From contig CACCCN010000006.1 in NCBI GenBank assembly GCA_902544525.1, positions 1-55,791 of the forward strand: a stretch of 55,791 bases of DNA. The letters run 5' to 3'. Positions within the stretch are counted from its first letter, which is position 1. Every line of letters begins with the position of its first letter. Both the position numbers and the translations under genes were made by a program. Source of the DNA: an uncultured Pelagibacteraceae bacterium (GTDB taxonomy: Bacteria; Pseudomonadota; Alphaproteobacteria; Pelagibacterales; AG-422-B15). Below the pieces are notes generated by a model that was given only the letters and a program-made list of their open reading frames with translations, ran no database searches and was not told the DNA's origin. This document shows, in pieces, positions 1 to 7,246 of the stretch.

Positions 1-1
1 A

Positions 2-856
2 AATAATGTTGAAATAGTTGATTGTATTGAAATAGTTGAAATGAATGATAAACCAACCGATGTAATGAGAACAAAAAAAAACTCTTCTATGTATAGATCG
101 ATAATCTCAGTTTTAGAGAGTGACTCTCAAGCAGTTTTATCTTGTGGCAATACTGGAGCTTTAATGGGACTCTCGCTATTAAATATCAAATCTCTAGACT
201 CAATTAAAAGACCAGCAATTGCATCTATTTGGCCTAATACAAAAGGGGAATCCATAGTTTTAGATCTAGGTGCAAATATAAAATCTACGAGTCAATATTT
301 AGTTGATAATGCAATATTAGGATCAAGTTTGGCTTCATCACTTTTAAAAATTCAAAACCCTTCAGTTGGATTATTAAATGTAGGGAAAGAGGAAAATAAA
401 GGTAATGAAATAGTAAATGACGCATCTTTAAGACTAATTGAGCTTAGAGATAAGGGTTTAATTAATTATGTGGGATATATTGAAGGAAGTGATATTTCAA
501 GTGGCAAAACTAATGTTGTAATAACCGATGGATTTACTGGCAATATTGCCCTCAAAACTGCAGAGGGGACTGCGAGAATGATAAAAACTTTCTTAAAAGA
601 TACTTTAAACAGTTCAATTATATCTAAATTAGGTTCTTTTTTTGCCTCTTTTGCACTTAACTCACTGAAGAGTAAACTTGATCCAAGTGTTCATAATTGT
701 GGAATTTTTGTTGGATTAAATGCACCGGTTATAAAATGTCATGGTGCATCTGACCATGTAGGAATTACGTATGCATCAGATTTATTATATTTGCTTATAA
801 ATGATAATATTAACGATAAAGTAAAGAAAACTATTGAAAAACTGAATTACGATTAA
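2..856 (+). CDS. plsX: Phosphate acyltransferase PlsX (5' end outside window)
   Basis: PlsX makes acyl-phosphate from acyl-ACP, the first step of the PlsX/PlsY route to phosphatidic acid; the partner plsY lies at 33 kb. The reading frame is open back to base 2, and the residues before the first internal ATG (VEIVDCIEIVEM) match the family, so that ATG at 41 is internal and the gene begins before the window. About 284 residues are visible of a usual 340-350. Family motifs seen are SCGNTGALMG, DLGANIKS, NVGKEENKGNE, TDGFTGNIALK and, near the end, CGIFVGLNAPVIKCHGASD. In most alphaproteobacteria fabH follows; here ihfA follows directly after 72 bases. Confidence 0.97.
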   Translation, partial: NNVEIVDCIEIVEMNDKPTDVMRTKKNSSMYRSIISVLESDSQAVLSCGNTGALMGLSLLNIKSLDSIKRPAIASIWPNTKGESIVLDLGANIKSTSQYLVDNAILGSSLASSLLKIQNPSVGLLNVGKEENKGNEIVNDASLRLIELRDKGLINYVGYIEGSDISSGKTNVVITDGFTGNIALKTAEGTARMIKTFLKDTLNSSIISKLGSFFASFALNSLKSKLDPSVHNCGIFVGLNAPVIKCHGASDHVGITYASDLLYLLINDNINDKVKKTIEKLNYD

Positions 857-893
857 TTCAATTTTTCTTCTTTTATTTAATTTAAATAAAGTA

Positions 894-921
894 TTGTTAA
901 TAAGTATTTTTTAAATATAAT
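894..921 (+). promoter_or_regulatory. Candidate sigma70 promoter of ihfA, possibly leaderless
   Basis: TTGTTA (894-899), a 16-base spacer, then a perfect TATAAT (916-921). The ATG of ihfA is at 929, seven bases after the -10 box, so the transcript may start at or next to the start codon. No Shine-Dalgarno sequence is visible in the T-rich stretch between. This is a reading by eye. Confidence 0.5.
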
Positions 922-928
922 TTTTTTT

Positions 929-1258
929 ATGGAAAAAACTGCAACAACAAGATCAACATTGAGTGAGGCCGTTTATAGAAATGTTGGGTTATCTAGAAAT
1001 GAGTCTGCAGCACTTGTTGACTCTGTATTCAACGAAATTTCTAAAAGTTTAATTGACGGTAAGGACGTAAAGATTTCGTCATTTGGAACCTTTATTGTTA
1101 GGAATAAAAAAGAGAGAATTGGTAGAAATCCTAAGACTGGTGAAGAGGTCGCAATTACAGCTAGACAAGTTGTTACCTTCAGATCTTCAAACGTATTAAA
1201 ATCTGAGGTTGCTGATTTAACTAAGAATAATAATTCAAATATTCAGGAAAGTCGTTAA
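929..1258 (+). CDS. ihfA: Integration host factor alpha subunit
   Basis: This is a small DNA-bending protein of the HU/IHF family, which works as a heterodimer with IHF beta in nucleoid structure, transcription and recombination. The 109 residues show the IHF alpha pattern: an N-terminal helical dimerisation part ([13 protein letters not shown]), then the SFGTF turn and the beta-arm signature [12 protein letters not shown], with the proline that intercalates into DNA (around residues 68-76), and VTFRSS near the end. Length is normal. It sits between plsX and a MerR gene, the usual alphaproteobacterial place except that fabH is missing. The MerR gene starts two bases after its stop, so the two are probably co-transcribed. 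Confidence 0.95.
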   Translation: MEKTATTRSTLSEAVYRNVGLSRNESAALVDSVFNEISKSLIDGKDVKISSFGTFIVRNKKERIGRNPKTGEEVAITARQVVTFRSSNVLKSEVADLTKNNNSNIQESR

Positions 1259-1260
1259 TT

Positions 1261-1704
1261 GTGGCTATAAAATCTCCAGAAGCTTTTAGAACTATCAGTG
1301 AGGTTTCAAAAGATTTGTCATTGCCGCAACATGTACTGAGATTTTGGGAAACAAAATTTGCCCAGATTAAACCTATAAAAAGAGGTGGTGGAAGAAGGTA
1401 TTATAGACCAGAAGATGTAGACTTGCTTAAGGGCATTAAAAATCTTTTATATAATGATGGCTATACTATTAGAGGTGTTCAAAAGGTAATTAAGGAGAAT
1501 GGCCCTAAAAATATACTTTTCAGCACTAATAAGACAAATAGCAAGCTTCAACAAAAAACCTTTACAGATAGTGAAAATATCTATACTTCTGAACAAAATG
1601 TTCACACAAGATTAGGGCAAACATTAAGCGAGAATAAAAGAAAGAAACTTATGGATGTTATGCAGAATCTCGTGGAACTTCAAAATAAAATTAGTTCAAA
1701 GTAA
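1261..1704 (+). CDS. MerR-family transcriptional regulator (ihfA-linked type)
   Basis: A 147-residue DNA-binding protein. Residues 10-80 form a MerR winged helix-turn-helix: [20 protein letters not shown], then the wing [15 protein letters not shown]. The remainder is a short, low-complexity polar stretch and a C-terminal helix that probably dimerises. No cysteine-rich metal or drug-binding domain is seen, so it is not a MerR mercury or SoxR type. It belongs to the conserved alphaproteobacterial group found directly after ihfA, whose targets are not generally known. The start is GTG at 1261, two bases after the ihfA stop, and the next codons ([14 protein letters not shown]) match the family N-terminus. 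Confidence 0.9.
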   Translation: MAIKSPEAFRTISEVSKDLSLPQHVLRFWETKFAQIKPIKRGGGRRYYRPEDVDLLKGIKNLLYNDGYTIRGVQKVIKENGPKNILFSTNKTNSKLQQKTFTDSENIYTSEQNVHTRLGQTLSENKRKKLMDVMQNLVELQNKISSK

Positions 1705-1713
1705 GAGTATATC

Positions 1714-1905
1714 ATGGCAAAAAAATCTACGGTTAAGGTAAGACTGGTTCCTGAAGAAAAAACCGATAGTAAATTTTACTATTATGCAAAAAAGCCAACT
1801 GCTGGTGAAAAGGCTAAAGAGAAGCTTAAAATGAAAAAGTATAATCCTGCAACAATGAAACATGAATGGTTTGTTGAAAAAAAATTACCACCTCATAGTA
1901 AGTAG
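1714..1905 (+). CDS. rpmG: 50S ribosomal protein L33, divergent
   Basis: A basic 63-residue protein. The N-terminus KKSTVKVRLVPE, a central FYYYAKK and the C-terminal MKKYNPATMKHEWFVEKK follow the L33 pattern of a beta strand, an aromatic-lysine segment and a K-x-Y-x-P-x-x-x-K-H motif. There are no cysteines, so this is the zinc-independent form. It is longer than the usual ~55 residues and its middle (TAGEKAKEKLK) is unusual, so identity rests mainly on the two ends. Its stop codon abuts the end of the convergent chorismate mutase gene with no spacer. Confidence 0.8.
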   Translation: MAKKSTVKVRLVPEEKTDSKFYYYAKKPTAGEKAKEKLKMKKYNPATMKHEWFVEKKLPPHSK

Positions 1906-2193
1906 TTACCTTTTATCAAATATTTTTTTTTCGTAATCTATGTAACACTCTATCATAGACTTCCAAATTTGTCGTAAAAGCTTCTTATTAACATCATATT
2001 TCTCAGAGTTTCTCTCAATTTTGTCTAAAATAATTTTAATTCTTTTTGGGTCTCTAATCTGAGATTTTAGTTTTTTAAGTTCTAATGCATTCTCAACTAA
2101 TCGAGATCTCTTAATCATTAAAGGCAAGATTTTATCATCAAGTTTGTCTATTTCTGACCTTACTTTTTTTAGGCTAGATAATTTTTTTTTCAT
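1906..2193 (-). CDS. Chorismate mutase, AroQ type
   Basis: Expected to convert chorismate to prephenate for phenylalanine and tyrosine synthesis. The 95-residue, all-helical protein has the AroQ pattern: VRSEIDKLDDKILPLMIKRSRL in the first helix (Arg13 and Arg28 expected in the active site), then LELKKLKSQIRDPKRI carrying the lysine and arginine of the second segment, and IWKSMIECYIDYEKK in the last helix. It is a stand-alone domain with no prephenate dehydratase fused. The upstream gene (DUF2842) overlaps it by four bases, so both are probably translated from one message. The run KKKLSSLKK at the start is more basic than usual. Confidence 0.88.
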   Translation of the reverse strand: MKKKLSSLKKVRSEIDKLDDKILPLMIKRSRLVENALELKKLKSQIRDPKRIKIILDKIERNSEKYDVNKKLLRQIWKSMIECYIDYEKKIFDKR

Positions 2194-2399
2194 TTTACTT
2201 TTTTAAATGGTTTTAAGATATACATAGATGGAAATATCCATAGATTTCCTAAAATAAAATACACTATTAATTCTAATATCCAATTATTAAAAATCCAGGT
2301 ATCATTGAATTTCTGTAAAAGAGCCATAATTACTAAAATATAAACAAAAGTTAAGACTAAAAATGAAAGAATGCTAAATATTTTTTTAAACTTATTCAT
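2190..2399 (-). CDS. DUF2842 small membrane protein
   Basis: A 69-residue protein with two predicted membrane helices (about residues 8-28 and 41-62) and a basic tail KPFKKVK. Length, the two-helix layout and the GNLWIFPSMY segment before the C-terminus fit the alphaproteobacterial DUF2842 family, which is commonly encoded next to the heme A synthase gene. Function is unknown. Its start codon is only 15 bases from the divergent ctaA start, and its end overlaps the chorismate mutase start by four bases. The family assignment is from memory of the pattern and is moderately secure. Confidence 0.72.
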   Translation of the reverse strand: MNKFKKIFSILSFLVLTFVYILVIMALLQKFNDTWIFNNWILELIVYFILGNLWIFPSMYILKPFKKVK

Positions 2400-2414
2400 A
2401 CTTGTTAATTAAAG

Positions 2415-3461
2415 ATGATATTAAATAAAATCAATCTATTTTCGCTTTGGCTCATCACATTGTTAGTTTGTGTAATATCAATAATTTTAATTGGTGGATA
2501 TACAAGAATATCTGACTCAGGCTTATCAATTACTGAATGGGAGCCTATATCTGGGATTTTATTTCCTCTGACAAGCGGCACTTGGAATCAAGAATTTGAT
2601 AAATATAAGCTTATTGATGAGTTTAAGCTAATAAATAGCGCAATGACACTGCAAGAATTTAAAGTAATATATTTCTGGGAATGGTTTCATAGAGCATTTG
2701 CCAGATTAATTGGAGTTATTTACATAATTCCTTTTGTTTATTTGGCATATTATCAAAAAATTGAAAAAAAATACTTACAAAATCTTTTTATAATTGGTTT
2801 GCTATTAATTATTCAAGCGTTTATTGGCTGGTATATGGTTAAAAGTGGATTAGTAAACAGAGTTGATGTTAGTCAGTATCGACTTGCTTTACATTTGACT
2901 ACGGCATTTATAATTTTGGGATTCATATTTCACACTTTGCTTACTTTTTATTTAGATAATAAATTGATATCTGAAAGATCAATTTTTTCAAATAACTTAA
3001 GTAAATTACTACTTATATTTTTCATTTTTACCTTTTTTCAAATTTCCTATGGTGCTTTTGTATCAGGCACTCATTCTGGCCTTGTTTATAACACATGGCC
3101 TCTTTACGATGGTTATTTGATTCCTAATTTTTTAGATAATAGTCTCTTCAAAATAAGTTTCTTATTTGAAAATTCTAGTCTTATTATTTTTATTCATAGA
3201 AGTTTTGCATTATTACTTTTCATATTATTGATATTTTTAAACTATAAAATCTTAATGCATCGGGTATCTAATAAATATTTGAGCTTGATAGTTTTTTTTA
3301 ATATTTCTTTTTTTATCCAAGCGGTACTTGGAATTGCTATGACATACTTAAATATACCATGGTATCTAGCTTTACTTCATCAAGGTAATTCAATAGCCAT
3401 GTTTCTATTAGTACTTACTATGTATTTATTTAGCACAAAGTCTTCCCTTAATGAGACGTAG
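2415..3461 (+). CDS. ctaA: Heme A synthase (COX15/CtaA)
   Basis: This membrane enzyme oxidises heme O to heme A for cytochrome c oxidase. The 348 residues contain about eight membrane helices. The four expected heme-ligand histidines are visible: His92 in EWFHR, His160 in LALHLTT, His261 in IHRSF and His322 in LLHQGNS. The early motif GGYTRISDSGLSITEW and the later HSGLVYNTWPLYDG are typical of the proteobacterial type 2 enzyme. Starts with ATG at 2415, 15 bases from the divergent DUF2842 start. A perfect 11-base-pair inverted repeat covers its stop codon. Its presence implies an aa3-type terminal oxidase elsewhere in the genome. Confidence 0.96.
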   Translation: MILNKINLFSLWLITLLVCVISIILIGGYTRISDSGLSITEWEPISGILFPLTSGTWNQEFDKYKLIDEFKLINSAMTLQEFKVIYFWEWFHRAFARLIGVIYIIPFVYLAYYQKIEKKYLQNLFIIGLLLIIQAFIGWYMVKSGLVNRVDVSQYRLALHLTTAFIILGFIFHTLLTFYLDNKLISERSIFSNNLSKLLLIFFIFTFFQISYGAFVSGTHSGLVYNTWPLYDGYLIPNFLDNSLFKISFLFENSSLIIFIHRSFALLLFILLIFLNYKILMHRVSNKYLSLIVFFNISFFIQAVLGIAMTYLNIPWYLALLHQGNSIAMFLLVLTMYLFSTKSSLNET

Positions 3462-3470
3462 GGAAGACTT
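3438..3470. terminator. Perfect 11-bp stem-loop across the ctaA stop codon
   Basis: AAGTCTTCCCT (3438-3448) and AGGGAAGACTT (3460-3470) are exact reverse complements separated by an 11-base loop. The ctaA TAG (3459-3461) is inside the structure. It lies between the convergent ends of ctaA and metY, 10 bases from the metY stop. A clear T-run is missing on either side, so it may act as a transcript 3' end stabiliser or a weak bidirectional terminator. Confidence 0.55.
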
Positions 3471-3479
3471 AGATTGTAT

Positions 3480-4793
3480 TTAGGCAGCCTCTAGAGCATT
3501 TTTTAAATCTTCAATAATGTCATCAATATGCTCAATACCTATTGATAACCTCACATAACTAGGATTTACCCCAGCTGACTCCATGTCCTCATCAGACAAT
3601 TGAGAGTGAGTTGTTGTAGCTGGATGGATTGCTAAACTTCGCGCATCACCAATATTCGCTACATGGTAAAACATATTCAAGTTATTAATGAATTTTTCAC
3701 CACTCGGTTTACCACCCTTAAGTTCAAATCCACATAAGGCACCGTGGCCACCTTTTAGATATTTATTAGCCCTAACTCCAGCTTCTCCCTCATCAAGACC
3801 TGCATAAATTACTTTTGATACCTTTTCATGAGAAGACAGGTATTCAGCAACTTTTGCTGCATTGGAACAATGTTTTTCCATTCTTAGAGTTACTGTTTCT
3901 AAGCCTTGAATAATTTGAAATGCGTTAGTTGGACTTAATGCAGGCCCTAAATCACGCAGGCCAACAAATCTTGCTCTTACAATATATGCAATTGGTCCAA
4001 CTGCTTTAGCGAATTCAGTCCATACCATTCCATGATAGCTAGGATCTGGAACATTTAAATTTGGTTGTCTCTTGGGATCTTTTGCCCAGTCAAACTTTCC
4101 ACTATCTACAATTATTCCACCGATAGTTGTGCCGTGGCCACCAATAAATTTTGTAAGTGAGTGAACAACGATTGAAGCTCCATGTTCAATAGGTTTACAT
4201 ATCACTGGCGCAGATGTATTGTCTACAATAAGAGGAATATTGAATTCATTTCCAATATCGGCAACTTCTCTAATTGGGAAAACTTTTAGCTTTGGATTGG
4301 GAAGAGTTTCAGCATAGTAAGCTCTAGTTTTATCATCTGTATTTTTTCTAAAGCTTTCAGGATCGGTTGGATCAGCAAACCTCACTTCAATGCCCAAATC
4401 TTTCATTGTATTAGCAAATAAATTCCATGTTCCACCATATAAATCAGTAGAACTTACAATATTATCTCCTGCCTTAACTAAATTTTGAATACTTAACATT
4501 GATGCGGCTTGACCAGAACTTACGCATAAAGCTGCCACTCCACCTTCCATTGCCGCCACTCTTTTTTCAAGAACATCAACTGTAGGATTCATAATTCTTG
4601 TATAAATATTTCCAAAATCTTTTGCGCCAAATAAGTTAGCCGCATGTTCAGTATTATGAAATTGGTAAGAGGTAGTTTGATAAATTGGAACAGCTACTGA
4701 TGTAGTTGTTGGATCTGATCGATAATCTCCACCATGCAAACCTAACGTCTCTGGGTGTGAAGATTGGTTTGGCTTAAATTCATTTTTAGACAT
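3480..4793 (-). CDS. metY: O-acetylhomoserine sulfhydrylase (MetY-type PLP enzyme)
   Basis: A Cys/Met-metabolism PLP enzyme, expected to make homocysteine (or methionine with methanethiol) from O-acetylhomoserine. The 437-residue length and motifs fit the MetY group: YTRIMNPT (63-70), VSSGQAA (91-97), DNTSAP (191-196) and HSLTKFIGGHG with the PLP lysine Lys215. The longer length and GGIIVDSG favour MetY over MetB/MetC, which are shorter. Upstream is a strong ribosome site (AAGGAG) and a candidate SAM riboswitch with terminator, so expression should fall when SAM is abundant. Succinyl-homoserine use cannot be excluded from sequence. Confidence 0.92.
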   Translation of the reverse strand: MSKNEFKPNQSSHPETLGLHGGDYRSDPTTTSVAVPIYQTTSYQFHNTEHAANLFGAKDFGNIYTRIMNPTVDVLEKRVAAMEGGVAALCVSSGQAASMLSIQNLVKAGDNIVSSTDLYGGTWNLFANTMKDLGIEVRFADPTDPESFRKNTDDKTRAYYAETLPNPKLKVFPIREVADIGNEFNIPLIVDNTSAPVICKPIEHGASIVVHSLTKFIGGHGTTIGGIIVDSGKFDWAKDPKRQPNLNVPDPSYHGMVWTEFAKAVGPIAYIVRARFVGLRDLGPALSPTNAFQIIQGLETVTLRMEKHCSNAAKVAEYLSSHEKVSKVIYAGLDEGEAGVRANKYLKGGHGALCGFELKGGKPSGEKFINNLNMFYHVANIGDARSLAIHPATTTHSQLSDEDMESAGVNPSYVRLSIGIEHIDDIIEDLKNALEAA

Positions 4794-4836
4794 TAATTTC
4801 TCCTTATTATTGTTTTCAATTAATCAAATTTTTTGC

Positions 4837-4866
4837 AAAAAAAAAACCGCACTTAACGGCGGTTTA
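4837..4866 (-). terminator. Intrinsic terminator in the metY leader
   Basis: Read on the minus strand, AAACCGC, an 8-base loop and GCGGTTT form a 7-bp stem followed by an unbroken run of ten T (three of them part of the stem). It sits between the candidate SAM aptamer and the metY start, with about 43 bases to the ATG. Placement before the gene, not after one, makes it an attenuator. Confidence 0.85.
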
Positions 4867-4912
4867 TTGCTTAGCTGTTATTGTCCGCAAGCTGCATCAA
4901 ATCGACGTGTTA
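4864..4912 (-). promoter_or_regulatory. Candidate SAM-II/SAM-V-like riboswitch for metY
   Basis: On the minus strand the leader contains GTCGATTTG, GCTTGC-GGAC, AATAACA and GCTAAGC in the order and spacing of the SAM-II core (stem 5' side, GATTTG, loop GCTTGC, stem 3' side, A-rich linker, GCTAA). GCTTGC can pair with GC(T)AAGC to form the H-type pseudoknot. The first stem (GTC/GAC) is short, so it may be a variant such as SAM-V. A possible -10 (TAAAAT, 4919-4924) would start the RNA right at the aptamer. The downstream terminator and metY gene fit a SAM off-switch. Confidence 0.72.
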
Positions 4913-4960
4913 AAAACTATTTTAATGGGTCAATAAAAAAAAGTACATAAGAAAACAATT

Positions 4961-4982
4961 AATAGGTACTATAATACCTATT
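4961..4982. repeat. 22-base inverted repeat between metY and rplM
   Basis: AATAGGTA and TACCTATT are perfect 8-base arms around CTATAA. It lies in the divergent metY/rplM intergenic region, 28 bases before the rplM -35 box, and contains a TATAAT (4970-4975). It could be an operator or a stem-loop; nothing in the sequence shows which. Confidence 0.45.
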
Positions 4983-5009
4983 AATCAAGATATTGATTTA
5001 ATTAAATAA

Positions 5010-5038
5010 TTGACAATATAGCTGTAAACAATTATGTA
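5010..5038 (+). promoter_or_regulatory. Promoter of rplM-rpsI, possibly leaderless
   Basis: A perfect -35 TTGACA (5010-5015), a 17-base spacer and TATGTA (5033-5038). The rplM ATG is at 5046, seven bases after the -10 box, exactly where transcription should start. No Shine-Dalgarno sequence is visible between. It is the strongest promoter match I see in the window. Confidence 0.65.
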
Positions 5039-5045
5039 AGCAGCT

Positions 5046-5510
5046 ATGACAACAAGTAAAGTAATAAAGCAAACTTCGTCCCTTCGTAAAGAAGATGTAA
5101 ATAAGAAGTGGGTTCTAATAGACGCTGACGGAATAGTTCTTGGCAGGCTCGCCTCTAAAGTAAGTATGATTTTAAGAGGAAAGCATAAAGCATCATATAC
5201 TCCTCACGCAGATTGTGGAGATCACGTTATAATTATTAATGCTGAAAAAGTTAAATTCACTGGCAAAAAACTAGATGACAAAACTTATTATTGGCATACC
5301 GGTCATCCTGGTGGAATTAAAAGTAGAAGTGCTCGCCAAATAATAGAAGGAAAGTTTCCTGATCGTGTTATTCGCATGGCTGTAAAAAGAATGATTCCAA
5401 AAGGGCCACTTGGCAGTAACCAATTTTCAAATATGAAAGTTTATGCTGGGAGTAACCATCCACATGAAGCACAAGCACCAGAAATTTTAAATATTAGTGA
5501 AATGTTATAA
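5046..5510 (+). CDS. rplM: 50S ribosomal protein L13
   Basis: L13 is an early-assembly protein of the large subunit, encoded with S9. The 154 residues carry the family segments [61 protein letters not shown] and [16 protein letters not shown]. Length is normal. The start at 5046 gives the usual N-terminal extension before KKWVLIDA, and the promoter spacing supports it. rpsI starts two bases after its stop, and the pair forms the universal rplM-rpsI operon. Confidence 0.97.
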   Translation: MTTSKVIKQTSSLRKEDVNKKWVLIDADGIVLGRLASKVSMILRGKHKASYTPHADCGDHVIIINAEKVKFTGKKLDDKTYYWHTGHPGGIKSRSARQIIEGKFPDRVIRMAVKRMIPKGPLGSNQFSNMKVYAGSNHPHEAQAPEILNISEML

Positions 5511-5512
5511 TT

Positions 5513-5956
5513 ATGGAAAATACTGAAATCATTAATGAAGCTAATGAAGCTCAACCTAAATTAGATAGTTTGGGAAGATCATATGCCACTGGCAAGAGAA
5601 AAAATTCGATAGCGCGTGTATGGGTATCTTCTGGAACAGGAAAAATTGTTGTTAACGGTAAGGAAAGCAATAAATATTTTACAAGACCAGTATTGCATAT
5701 GGTTATAAACCAACCCTTGGTCCTCACTAATAAGTCATCATCAATTGACACCATAATTACTGTTAGTGGTGGAGGATTATCTGGGCAGGCTGGCGCAGTT
5801 CGCCATGGAATATCAAAGGCGCTAACTCTTTTTGATCCAAATCTTAGAGCTTCTTTAAAATCTGAAGGTTTTTTAACCAGAGATGCAAGAATAGTTGAGA
5901 GAAAAAAATATGGTAGAGCAAAAGCTCGTAGACGTTACCAATTCTCAAAAAGATAA
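5513..5956 (+). CDS. rpsI: 30S ribosomal protein S9
   Basis: S9 is a small-subunit protein whose C-terminal tail reaches the P-site tRNA. The 147 residues have an acidic N-terminal extension ([13 protein letters not shown]), then [61 protein letters not shown]. The basic tail ending in SKR is complete. Encoded two bases after rplM, and followed by argC after 41 bases, a standard alphaproteobacterial arrangement. Confidence 0.97.
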   Translation: MENTEIINEANEAQPKLDSLGRSYATGKRKNSIARVWVSSGTGKIVVNGKESNKYFTRPVLHMVINQPLVLTNKSSSIDTIITVSGGGLSGQAGAVRHGISKALTLFDPNLRASLKSEGFLTRDARIVERKKYGRAKARRRYQFSKR

Positions 5957-5997
5957 TTTTTTACAAATAATTTTTTTAATTTTAGGGTGACAAGTTA

Positions 5998-7038
5998 ATG
6001 TCAAACATTATGAACATATCTATCTTAGGTGCCAGTGGTTACGTCGGATCTGAAATGATCCACCTATGTCTAAAGCATCCTAATATAAAAATAGAGTCCT
6101 TATCAGGCAATGAAACAGCAGGATTAAACGTATCAAAAGTTATTCCTGGTCTTCGAGATTCTTTAGATCTTTCATTTAAAAGCTTAGATCAAATAAATTT
6201 TAGTAATACTGACTTTATATTTAGTTGTTTGCCTCACGCTGAATTGCAATCTAATTTCAGTAAGCTGCCGAATAATATAAAGTTAATTGATTTATCTGCT
6301 GATTTTAGATTAAAAGATTCTCAGGATTATAATAAGTGGTATGGCTTTACTCATAAACATCCTAAAAAGTTAAATGAGTTTATTTACGGTCTAACAGAAT
6401 TTAATAGAGAAAAAATTAAAGCAGCCAACTATATTGCCAACCCGGGATGCTATCCAACGAGTATTTTAATGCCATTAATTCCTCTTTTAAAAAATAAGAT
6501 TATTAGTGGCGATAATATTATTATTGACTCAAAGTCAGGATATTCGGGAGCAGGTAAGTCAAAAAAAACAGAAAATATTTTTGCTGAAGTAAATGAAAAT
6601 ATCAAATCTTATGGTATTGGTGATCACAGACATACCGCTGAAATAAATCAGGAGTTATCAAACTTTAGTGATGATTTGGTAAATGTATTTTTTAGTGCAA
6701 ATTTAATACCAGTAAATAGGGGTATATTATCAAATATCTATATTAACTTTGATGTCAATAAACAGAATAAAATATATGAATGTCTAGAGGATACTTTCGC
6801 AAAAGAAGAATTTGTTACTCTATTACCAATTAATGAAGTGCCTAGTACTAGAGAAGTTATTGGTTCAAACAAGTTATCAATTGGCGTTAAAAGAGGGTAC
6901 AAGGATGATTTATTGTGTATAGTAGCAGTAATTGATAACTTATTAAAAGGCGCTGCGGGACAAGCCATACAAAACTTTAATTTGATGAACGGTTTTGATG
7001 AAGGAACAGCTTTAACTAATAATGCGAATATTCTCTAA
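5998..7038 (+). CDS. argC: N-acetyl-gamma-glutamyl-phosphate reductase
   Basis: Third step of arginine synthesis: NADPH reduction of N-acetylglutamyl phosphate to the semialdehyde. The 346 residues show the nucleotide-binding ILGASGYVGSE (about 9-19), the catalytic Cys151 in NPGCYPTS, SKSGYSGAG and the histidine motif GIGDHRH (about 212-218). KGAAGQAIQNFNLMNGF near the end is characteristic. The chosen start is at 5998, preceded by an AGGGTGA ribosome site; a second ATG at 6010 (MNISILGASG) would also give a complete enzyme. The lipoprotein gene overlaps its last 17 bases. Confidence 0.96.
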   Translation: MSNIMNISILGASGYVGSEMIHLCLKHPNIKIESLSGNETAGLNVSKVIPGLRDSLDLSFKSLDQINFSNTDFIFSCLPHAELQSNFSKLPNNIKLIDLSADFRLKDSQDYNKWYGFTHKHPKKLNEFIYGLTEFNREKIKAANYIANPGCYPTSILMPLIPLLKNKIISGDNIIIDSKSGYSGAGKSKKTENIFAEVNENIKSYGIGDHRHTAEINQELSNFSDDLVNVFFSANLIPVNRGILSNIYINFDVNKQNKIYECLEDTFAKEEFVTLLPINEVPSTREVIGSNKLSIGVKRGYKDDLLCIVAVIDNLLKGAAGQAIQNFNLMNGFDEGTALTNNANIL

Positions 7039-7246
7039 AATTTTTATTACTAATTTATTTTTACTAGTATCCTTATTATTAACTAGTGCTTGTGGCAATT
7101 CAAATAGCAGTAGCTCTTTTTCTTTCTACAAAACTTTTATTAATCCTGATTATAATGAAGTAAATTTGGATGACTATTCTGAAGAAATAAAAATTAATGA
7201 TGAAAAAGTAGATTTAGAAAGTGTTCCAGAGAGTGAGTTAGAATGA
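7022..7246 (+). CDS. Small lipoprotein, unknown function
   Basis: A 74-residue protein not recognised beyond its type. Residues 1-24 form a lipoprotein signal: a basic start (MRIFSKIF), a hydrophobic stretch and a lipobox LTSAC with Cys24 as the predicted lipidated residue, followed by Gly, then a serine/asparagine-rich linker. The C-terminal half is acidic and ends in ESVPESELE. It overlaps argC by 17 bases and hom by four (ATGA), so it is embedded in the operon and likely translated. Aminotransferase genes often occupy the place before hom in alphaproteobacteria; none is present here. Confidence 0.75.
   Translation: MRIFSKIFITNLFLLVSLLLTSACGNSNSSSSFSFYKTFINPDYNEVNLDDYSEEIKINDEKVDLESVPESELE

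Noticed and set aside
41-43. ATG at 41 as the plsX start
   Set aside because: Upstream codons in frame to base 2 continue PlsX homology, so this methionine is internal.
4837-4846. A-run as part of a plus-strand element for rplM
   Set aside because: On the minus strand it is the T-run of the metY attenuator, which explains it fully.
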